Positions 57,301 to 64,000 of a stretch of DNA of 64,000 nucleotides are shown here, piece after piece. Within the stretch, counting starts at the first letter, position 1; every line of letters begins with the position of its first letter. Origin of the DNA: Myxococcota bacterium (GTDB lineage: Bacteria; Myxococcota_A; UBA9160; UBA4427); the NCBI GenBank assembly GCA_029243605.1, contig JAQWRT010000092.1:1-64000 (forward strand). Direction: 5' to 3'. Both the position numbers and the translations under genes were made by a program. A model generated the notes under the pieces. The model did not search any database, was not told the DNA's origin, and saw nothing but the letters and a program-made list of their open reading frames with translations.

Positions 57301-58494
57301 ATGCCCGCACTCGATGGAATTCGTATCCTCGATATGACCCAATACGAGGCGGGTCCCTCGTGCACCCAGGCCATGGCTTGGATGGGGGCCGACGTGGTGA
57401 AGATCGAGCCCCCGGGCCACGGTGAGCCCGGACGCTCGTTGGCCGTGGGCGGTGATTATTCCCCCTATTTCTGCAATTGGAACGCCAACAAGCGCAGCCT
57501 CGCCCTGGATCTACGAAAGCCCGAGGGTCGAGACGTCCTGCTCCGGATGCTGCCCCAATACGACATCTTCATCGAAAATTACGGCCCCGGGATTATCGAG
57601 CGCTTTGGTCTCGAGTACGAAACCCTGAAGGCGATTCATCCCGGGCTGATCTACGTCCAGCTCAAGGGTTTCGGGAGTTCGGGCCCCTACGCGAATTACA
57701 AATCCTACGACATGGTCGCCCAGGCTGCGGCGGGGGCCTTCTCGGTGACGGGTGAGCTCGGCGGCGGTCCCCTTCTCCCGGGCCCCACCACCGGGGATTC
57801 GGGCACGGGCATGCAGGCCGGCATGGCCATCCTGGCCGCCTATATCCAGCGCCTGCGCACGGGCAAGGGCCAGCATATCGAGCTCTCGATGCAGGAAGCC
57901 ATGACGTATTATATGCGCACGCGGATCGCCTTTGGGGCCAATTGGGGCGAGCAGGCCTGCCCGCGCCTGGGCAATCTCATGGGGGGCGCCCCGACGGGTC
58001 TCTATCCCTGCAAGGGGGGCGGGCCGAACGATTTCGCTTACGTGATCGTCGTCACGGATCGCCATTGGGATCAGCTCTGCTTGGCCATCGACCGGCCGGA
58101 CATGGTGGTGGACGAACGCTTCTCGACCGGCGAACAGCGTGCGCTGCACGGCGCCGAGCTCTTCGAGGAGATCACTCCATGGACGCTTAAGCACGAGAAA
58201 TACGAGGTGATGCGGCTTCTCGGGGAAGCCAGCGTGCCGTGTTCGGCGGTGCTCGACACCCGAGACCTTTACCGCGACCCACACCTGGTCGAGCGCGATT
58301 TCGTGAAATACGTCGAGCATCCGGAACTCGGTCAGGCGCCGGTTCTCGGGTTTCCCACCCGCATGTCGGACAGCTCGGTGGAGATCACGCGTGCCCCCTA
58401 TATCGGTGAGCACAGCGACGAGGTTCTCCGAGAGGATCTCGATATCGGCGAGTCCGAACTCGTGTCCCTGCGCGACTCGGGAATCCTGGGCTGA
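57301..58494 (+). CDS. CaiB/BaiF family CoA-transferase
   Basis: LDGIRILDMTQYEAGPSCTQAMAWMGADVVKIEPPGHGEPGRSL…KRSLALDLRKPEGRDVLLRMLPQYDIFIENYGPG. Confidence 0.96.
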   Translation: MPALDGIRILDMTQYEAGPSCTQAMAWMGADVVKIEPPGHGEPGRSLAVGGDYSPYFCNWNANKRSLALDLRKPEGRDVLLRMLPQYDIFIENYGPGIIERFGLEYETLKAIHPGLIYVQLKGFGSSGPYANYKSYDMVAQAAAGAFSVTGELGGGPLLPGPTTGDSGTGMQAGMAILAAYIQRLRTGKGQHIELSMQEAMTYYMRTRIAFGANWGEQACPRLGNLMGGAPTGLYPCKGGGPNDFAYVIVVTDRHWDQLCLAIDRPDMVVDERFSTGEQRALHGAELFEEITPWTLKHEKYEVMRLLGEASVPCSAVLDTRDLYRDPHLVERDFVKYVEHPELGQAPVLGFPTRMSDSSVEITRAPYIGEHSDEVLREDLDIGESELVSLRDSGILG

Positions 58495-58513
58495 GACCGG
58501 CCTGATCCGGCGA

Positions 58514-59281
58514 CTAGACCAGGCGCCCGCCGTCCACGATGATGGTCTGCCCGGTCATGAACGAGGCCGAGGGGCTGGCGAGGTAGACGGCGGCGCCGGC
58601 GATTTCGTCGGGCTCACCGATCCGGTGCAGCGAGGCTTCGGCTTCGGAGGACCGGCGTATTTCGTCGTTGTCCCAGAGCGCTCGGGCGAACTCGGTCCTG
58701 ATCAGACCCGGGGCGATGCAATTGACCCGGATCTTGTCCGCTCCCCAGCTCTTGGCCTGGACCTGGGTCAGCATGGTGACCGCGGCCTTGGAAACCGAGT
58801 AGCCCCCGATTACATCCGAGGCTCTGTAGGCACCCACCGAGCCAATATTGATGATCGAACCCCCGCGGCCGCCCTCGACCATGGCCTCCCGCGCGAAATT
58901 CGACAGAAAATGGAGCGCCTTGACGTTGGTGTTCATGATCATGTCCCAGGCCCCTTCATCGATGTCTTGGACTGGGCCGAAGACAGGGTTGGTACCCGCG
59001 TTGTTGACGAGAATATCGAGGCGTCCGAATTCATCCCGGGTGCGATCGACCAGGGCCTTGAGGTCGGCGATGCGTCGTACGTTGGTGGGGACTCCTACGG
59101 CTCGCCGTCCCGTTGCCTCAACGGCCTCGATGGCCTCGGCAATATCGCCGGGCTTGCGCGCTGCGATCACGATATCCGCGCCGTGCTCGGCGAGCCCCAC
59201 TGCGATCGAGCGGCCGATGCCTCTGCTGCCTCCGGTCACGATGGCGACCTGATCTTTCAGCGAGAAGTCTGCAACGGTCAT
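58514..59281 (-). CDS. SDR family oxidoreductase
   Basis: QVAIVTGGSRGIGRSIAVGLAEHGADIVIAAR, NNAGTN, YSVSKAAV. Confidence 0.96.
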   Translation of the reverse strand: MTVADFSLKDQVAIVTGGSRGIGRSIAVGLAEHGADIVIAARKPGDIAEAIEAVEATGRRAVGVPTNVRRIADLKALVDRTRDEFGRLDILVNNAGTNPVFGPVQDIDEGAWDMIMNTNVKALHFLSNFAREAMVEGGRGGSIINIGSVGAYRASDVIGGYSVSKAAVTMLTQVQAKSWGADKIRVNCIAPGLIRTEFARALWDNDEIRRSSEAEASLHRIGEPDEIAGAAVYLASPSASFMTGQTIIVDGGRLV

Positions 59282-59336
59282 GGAGCCTCCTGGAATTAGT
59301 TGGGAAAGCCGGCGATTCCCTTGGAAACCGACTGTC

Positions 59337-59804
59337 TTACGCGCCCGATTCGGGTTGAGTGATATCGGTATCTTCCAGAGCCCAATAGCCACGGAGAGCC
59401 TTCAGTTTTCCGGCTTCGTTGACACGGTAGGTGAAGATCCCGTTGAGTTTCATGCTGACGCCGTTGGCGAATGTGGTGGTTAGGGTCATGCGGTGGGCGG
59501 ATTCGAGACCCGCCGCGAAGGATTCGTGGGTTTCGATCCGAATCGTGGTTGGGGCGATATTGTCGTCCCAGAACTGATCCATGGCCGGCTTGCCGCGCAC
59601 ACCCTGGCCATCGGGGTTGGTGGGGGCCAGGCCGATGGGGTCTTCGATGCAAATGTCTTCGGCCATGAGGCCGAGCCAGGCCGCCTTTTCCTTCGCCTGG
59701 ACGGCGCGCCATGAAGCCTGAGCAGCGAGCAGGGCGGGGTGGTTGGGGTCCACGGCTTTTTCTCCTCGTTCCTGGGATTTCTGTCGGGCCCTGAATTCTT
59801 TCAA
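59337..59804 (-). CDS. Nuclear transport factor 2 / SnoaL-like (ketosteroid isomerase-fold) protein
   Basis: LGLMAEDICIEDPIG…RMTLTTTFANGVSMKLNGIFTYRVNEAGKLKALRGYW. Confidence 0.8.
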   Translation of the reverse strand: MKEFRARQKSQERGEKAVDPNHPALLAAQASWRAVQAKEKAAWLGLMAEDICIEDPIGLAPTNPDGQGVRGKPAMDQFWDDNIAPTTIRIETHESFAAGLESAHRMTLTTTFANGVSMKLNGIFTYRVNEAGKLKALRGYWALEDTDITQPESGA

Positions 59805-60056
59805 GCTGACCGCTCGGCGTCAAGATGGCGGTTCGGCGGGGTAGGGCGCAAGGCTCGGGTTGGCCTGGGGATACCCAAGGACCGTTTCCGGCGTATCCCA
59901 TTCTAGAACTCGTCCCAGAGGGATGGGCGGGGGACCCGGGATAAGCGCCGGATTGTATGCGACCCTCTGCCGAGTCAGGCGCACCGGATCTGCCGGGGGC
60001 GCATGGGCCACTCGACCGGTATTGGAAAACTCGAAAAAACGGGGAAAGGAGCCTTC

Positions 60057-60434
60057 ATGGCCGGCTTTGTCGTTCGCATGGCGCTCAATATTCTCGGCCT
60101 CTGGGTGGCCGACAACCTCGTCGCAGGAATCGAAATTCGCGATGCCTGGAGCTTCGTGATGGCCGGTTTCGTGCTCGGCGCGGTCAACGCCCTGGTCAGG
60201 CCGATTCTCCTGATCCTCACCTTCCCCTTCACCATCGTGACCCTGGGTTTTTTCGTGCTCGTGGTCAATGCAGGAATGCTGGGTCTGGCCGCTGCCCTTG
60301 TGGGCGGGTTCTATGTCAGCGGTTTTTGGGCGGCCTTTTTCGGTTCGCTGGTGGTCAGCTTGACGAGCTGGGGCGCTTCGTTCTTGATCGGTCCCGGGGG
60401 CTCTTTCGAATACCTGGAAATGAACGAGCGCTGA
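60057..60434 (+). CDS. Phage holin family (mycobacterial 4-TMS type) membrane protein
   Basis: ALNILGLWVADNLVAGIEIRDAWSFVMAGFVLGAVNALVRPILLILTFPFTIVTLGFFVLVVNAGML. Confidence 0.83.
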   Translation: MAGFVVRMALNILGLWVADNLVAGIEIRDAWSFVMAGFVLGAVNALVRPILLILTFPFTIVTLGFFVLVVNAGMLGLAAALVGGFYVSGFWAAFFGSLVVSLTSWGASFLIGPGGSFEYLEMNER

Positions 60435-60463
60435 AATAAGGGCGCTGAGATCTGAAGAGGCCT

Positions 60464-61219
60464 TCAATCCAAGAGGCGATCGGCCAGGCGCGCTCGAGTG
60501 GCGGCATCGATCCCCGAAGTCTCGGCCCAGCCCTCGGCGGAGCCGTAGGTTTCGCGCATCCGGGCGAGAAATCTCTCCATGCAGGCCGGGTCGGCGTCGT
60601 AGGCGCCTTCGGGAAGATTGTGCATCAACTTCTGGTAGGTGCCGCTGCTATCGAGCCGGGCGTTGATCCGGTCGATATTCTGGCGGCTGAAGGCGTAGTC
60701 GAGAATGATCGTCTCGTCGGGGATGCCGAGAAGAGAGAGGAGTAGGGCCGAGATCACCCCGGTACGGTCCTTGCCGGCGGCGCAGTGAAAGACCGCGGGT
60801 GTGTCTAAATCGGCGAGGAGACGAACCACCTCGACGATGGGCTTCTGGGCGGCGACGAGCATCAGATAGTAGAGCTCGCCCATATCCGAGGGCATCTCGA
60901 AATTTTCCAGGGCCTGGCTGCGATGAGCGCCGGTTTCGGGGAAGAGGGGGAGGGGATAGAGGGTTGTCTGCTCGACAATCAGCCCGAGGCCCGATTCATC
61001 GACCTCAAGCGTCGAGCGAAGATCGATGACCGAGGCCAGCCCGATTTCGTCACGGAGTTTCGTGAGATCGGCCGGGGTCAGAAGTTGGAGTCCATCGGAT
61101 CGAAAGACCAGGCCGGTGCGAAAGTGCCGCCCCTCGGCGGTTCGGTAACCGCCAAGATCGCGAAAATTGAAGCAGCCCTCGAGTTCGATCCAGCTGGCCA
61201 GCACTTCCCCGTCGTTCAC
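60464..61219 (-). CDS. Tyrosine-protein phosphatase (Y_phosphatase3 type)
   Basis: CFNFRDLGGYRTAEGRHFRTGLVFRSDGL; VFHCAAGKDRTGVISALLLSLLGI. Start uncertain (GTG 61219 or up to 61387). Confidence 0.87.
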   Translation of the reverse strand: MNDGEVLASWIELEGCFNFRDLGGYRTAEGRHFRTGLVFRSDGLQLLTPADLTKLRDEIGLASVIDLRSTLEVDESGLGLIVEQTTLYPLPLFPETGAHRSQALENFEMPSDMGELYYLMLVAAQKPIVEVVRLLADLDTPAVFHCAAGKDRTGVISALLLSLLGIPDETIILDYAFSRQNIDRINARLDSSGTYQKLMHNLPEGAYDADPACMERFLARMRETYGSAEGWAETSGIDAATRARLADRLLD

Positions 61220-61493
61220 ACGGACGCTCCTTGCTTTGCCCGGCTCCGTCACGGCCCGGGTTCCATGGTTTCGCCACCTCGCTCCGAGCTCGGCGACCGG
61301 GTCGAGGGTAGCGAGCGCCGCCGTCAATGCGAGATCGAAGAGGGGAGGAGCAGATCTAGGGGTTGGCAGCCACAGGCTCCCCCACATGCCAATGGCCCCG
61401 GGGCACAGGGTCTGATAGCCTCCTCTTCAGTCGGTGCTTCACCGCACCGAACCCCAGGTCGTTTCTCCCGTTCACCCGATCGGGAGTCCGTGC

Positions 61494-61570
61494 GCGCCGG
61501 TAGCTCAGCTGGATAGAGCATCAGGCTTCGAACCTGAGGGTCGGGGGTTCGAATCCCTCCCGGCGTGCCA
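61494..61570 (+). tRNA. tRNA-Arg (TCG)
   Basis: GCGCCGGTAGCTCAGCTGGATAGAGCATCAGGCTTCGAACCTGAGGGTCGGGGGTTCGAATCCCTCCCGGCGTGCCA, encoded CCA. Confidence 0.96.
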
Positions 61571-61920
61571 TTGGAATCAAGGGGTTATCGGATTCCAAAA
61601 AGTCCGCGCCTGAAGATGGGGCCCTATACGGCCGTTTGGGTGCGCCGATGGCCATTCGAGGTTCGGCAGGCTCGACGCTGAATTCAGCGAACGAAAGCTC
61701 GGTTTCTTCCTCCGGCATCAAGTGCGCGCAGGTTCGAAGCGTAAACGCCGGATCTGCGTGGCCGATCTGGTCCGAGACCCAGCGGATGTTCTTGCCCGCG
61801 GCGATGGCATGGCTCGCCCATGTATGCCGAGCATCGTGGAGACGAAGCGGTCGAACGCCTTCGGCCTGTGCCCGTCGTCGTGCGCAGTCTGATTGATTTG
61901 CTCTTGAGGACCGTCCGCCC
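61571..61920 (-). pseudogene. C-terminal remnant of a tyrosine recombinase (integrase) next to tRNA-Arg
   Basis: Minus-strand frame reads RRRAQAEGVRPLRLHDARHTWASHAIAAGKNIRWVSDQIGHADPAFTLRTCAHLMPEEETELSFAEF; no N-terminal or core domain upstream. Confidence 0.82.
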
Positions 61921-61992
61921 GGGGAAAATACTTTGTTACTCTCGCGAGTCCTACGAAGACATACTAATTCGATTGAGCCGGTGTTCTACAAG

Positions 61993-63411
61993 ATGATTTC
62001 GAAGTCAATTTTACGCATTGCCTTTGTTTGGTTCTTTGCTCTGCTAAGTCCTTTTTTGTTTCTGGCAGGTTTTGCGGGTGCTCAGCCGACGGAACTCGAT
62101 CCCCGGGCCGGAGTTGAAGATTCGGACGGCATACCCGATTCCGAGCCGCCCGAAGAAGCATACGATCCCTGGGAAGGTATCGACCGAAACGGTCGTATCC
62201 CCAAGGCCGATTTCCCAAACGATATTAAGCATCCCGACCGATGGCGTTATATCCCGGAAGGTCGCATCAAGCCCGGCAATCTCTTCCAACGGTTTCTGGT
62301 CAGCAGTTTTGTCGCTCCCTTTGCATTCAGTAATGGAGACGTGGGTACGGGTTTCGGTGTGGCCTTCACCGATATCGATTTTCGACTTCAGCGGCGGCGC
62401 GAGTTTGCCGGGCTTTTTTTGTCGTACACGACTAAGGGCCAACAGAGGTACGGCCTCAGTTGGCGCCGCATGCTCAAGACCCGGGATCTGCCAGGGGGCG
62501 GAGTTATTCAAGAGGAGCGCAGCTTTGTCTATACCCGCGTTGAGTACAGCAAAACCCTGACCCGTCGTTTTTTCGGCTATGGCCCGAACACATTGGAGTC
62601 GGCCGAAAGTAGCTATTTGGACGAGGCGGTGATCGTCTCGTTTGGCTTCTCTTCCTCTCTTCCCCAGCCAATGGACGACTTCGTTCTTGAACTCAATCTA
62701 GATGTGGAATCGCACAAGCTAGGCAATGGAACCGTCCGGGGAGTGCCCACAACCCAGCAGGCGTTTCCCACGGTTTTTGATCCTGATCAAGATCGGGTAT
62801 TCGGTCTCCTGGGAGCTGAAATGCGCTGGGACACCCGGGATAGCCAGAGAAACCCCTATTCGGGACAAGCTGTCGGATTGCGTGTGGATGCGCCTTTGGC
62901 TCAGAATGGCGGAGAGGTGGGCGCAGTATTCAAGCTCTTCGGGAGTCAGGTCTTTGAAGTCCCCGGTCTCTTCCATGGCGGTGGCGATGTTGACGAAGCC
63001 CACCCGCCTACGGATGCCATAGCTCTGGGTCTTTTTGCCCAGGCGAGTGTCGGGTCCATGCCGTTTTACCTGCTGCCCACTCTGGGCGGGACCGACACGC
63101 TTCGTGGATTTGTTGATGGCCGCTGGCGCGACAGGGCCGCGTGGCAGGCGGCCGCGGAATATCGGTTCTGGGTCATTCCTCGGGGCGTTTCGATCACGCG
63201 AAATGTCCGTATCGAACGGTTGGGGCTGGCCTTATTCTACGAAGTTGGTGCTGTCGCCGAGGACGTCGGCGCAATTTTCCATTCACGGGTCGCACAGAGC
63301 TATGGGTTCGGCTTTCGTATCGGCCTCGAACGCGCGGCCATTTTTCGCCTCGATCTGGGTTTTTCCGAAGACGGCAGCAATTTTGCGGCCGGCTTCGGAC
63401 TCAGCTTCTAG
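61993..63411 (+). CDS. BamA/TamA-type outer-membrane beta-barrel (surface antigen) protein
   Basis: Signal peptide MISKSILRIAFVWFFALLSPFLFLAGFAGA; AEMRWDTRDSQRNPYSGQAVGLRV; TLRGFVDGRWRDRAAWQAAAEYRFWV; C-terminal Phe. Confidence 0.82.
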   Translation: MISKSILRIAFVWFFALLSPFLFLAGFAGAQPTELDPRAGVEDSDGIPDSEPPEEAYDPWEGIDRNGRIPKADFPNDIKHPDRWRYIPEGRIKPGNLFQRFLVSSFVAPFAFSNGDVGTGFGVAFTDIDFRLQRRREFAGLFLSYTTKGQQRYGLSWRRMLKTRDLPGGGVIQEERSFVYTRVEYSKTLTRRFFGYGPNTLESAESSYLDEAVIVSFGFSSSLPQPMDDFVLELNLDVESHKLGNGTVRGVPTTQQAFPTVFDPDQDRVFGLLGAEMRWDTRDSQRNPYSGQAVGLRVDAPLAQNGGEVGAVFKLFGSQVFEVPGLFHGGGDVDEAHPPTDAIALGLFAQASVGSMPFYLLPTLGGTDTLRGFVDGRWRDRAAWQAAAEYRFWVIPRGVSITRNVRIERLGLALFYEVGAVAEDVGAIFHSRVAQSYGFGFRIGLERAAIFRLDLGFSEDGSNFAAGFGLSF

Positions 63412-63517
63412 ACCGAGAGGGGATGGGGCGTTGAAGTCTTTTTTGGGTACAGACTCGAGTTCATCCGATTCTTCGTCCCGTTGAATGCCCCGGCGAATGG
63501 ACCGCCAACCTCAATAC

Positions 63518-64000
63518 CTAGAGGACAAACATATGGGGGCCGGGCTCGGGCTCGGGGATGCCGAGTTCGGCGCGGACTTCGGCGAGCGGCCGGGAAAGCA
63601 AGGCTTGGTGGTCCCCTGCGATATCGCCGTGGCATTGCAGGCCACGTTCGATCGCCGTGGCGAAGAGTTCTGCGGCATCGGGTCGGCCGAGCACCGCCGT
63701 CACGGGCTCGATATCCGGGAAGGGCAGCATGCCCACTTCGAAGAGCAAGAGGGATGCCAGCAACGATGAAAAATGGCTCTCACCTCGGGCGGCGCCCACG
63801 AGGAAACCCTGGAGTGCGACTTCTGCTTCGGGCGTAGTCCCGTATCCCGCGAGCACGTGGGTGAGATCGTGGGGGATCAGGTTGTCCTGGTCGTCGTCGG
63901 AAATCCACGGGAAACCGTTGCGGCGGTAGAAGTCGAAGAGCCCCCGGCCGAGAGAGCCCGCGGGTAGCTCGCCCAGGGCCTCCATCTTTTGGGTGATGGC
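63518..64000 (-). CDS. Coq4-like (ubiquinone biosynthesis) protein, truncated by the window end
   Basis: LIPHDLTHVLAGYGTTPEAEVALQGFLVGAARGESHFSSLLASLLLFEVGM; frame open to the window edge. Confidence 0.72.
   Translation of the reverse strand, partial: AITQKMEALGELPAGSLGRGLFDFYRRNGFPWISDDDQDNLIPHDLTHVLAGYGTTPEAEVALQGFLVGAARGESHFSSLLASLLLFEVGMLPFPDIEPVTAVLGRPDAAELFATAIERGLQCHGDIAGDHQALLSRPLAEVRAELGIPEPEPGPHMFVL

Noticed and set aside
57511-58413. 300-aa minus-strand ORF opposite the CaiB/BaiF gene
   Set aside because: Antisense to a strongly supported CoA-transferase; low-complexity composition
60057-60434. Prophage signal from the 'phage holin' family protein
   Set aside because: This 4-TMS family is widespread in chromosomes; no other phage genes are nearby

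Overview
A 64 kb bacterial chromosomal window, GC-rich and densely coding on both strands, read by eye from the sequence plus the supplied ORF translations (no searches run). It holds about 46 credible protein genes, 3 tRNAs (Arg-TCT, His-GTG, Arg-TCG), several terminator-like hairpins and two gene remnants. Main blocks: (1) a surface-polysaccharide locus (repeat-bearing GT2+GT4 glycosyltransferase, Wzm/Wzt exporter) followed by a DUF3604 lipoprotein; (2) a minus-strand set MaoC - flavin monooxygenase - 2OG oxygenase - LLM oxidoreductase, divergent from a cytochrome P450; (3) a compact pqiA-pqiA-pqiB operon with no pqiC; (4) a TonB-dependent receptor divergent from TetR + type-II haloalkane dehalogenase; (5) an ammonium transporter with a possible structured leader; (6) a coiled-coil sulfotransferase, a GT39-like protein and an acyltransferase-3; (7) a second haloalkane dehalogenase (type-I-like) and a TetR-sulfatase operon with a palindromic operator; (8) a catabolic run (FAD oxidoreductase interrupted by one in-frame TAG, phosphotransferase, FAD monooxygenase, LLM oxidoreductase, acyl-CoA ligase, URO-D/MtaA-like protein); (9) MacA/MacB-type efflux genes; (10) a tRNA-Arg with an adjacent integrase C-terminal remnant. 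No CRISPR array, rRNA or intact mobile element was seen. Most interesting points: a 14-bp tandem repeat that iterates a Shine-Dalgarno-like sequence plus ATG upstream of the MaoC gene; alternative pairing possibilities around the amt start codons; the single amber codon in an otherwise intact oxidoreductase; two Coq4-like HDxxH-x11-E proteins, one with an N-terminal extension; and a URO-D-family protein with an H-x-C-x77-C motif like that of corrinoid methyltransferases. Taxonomic origin was not determined.
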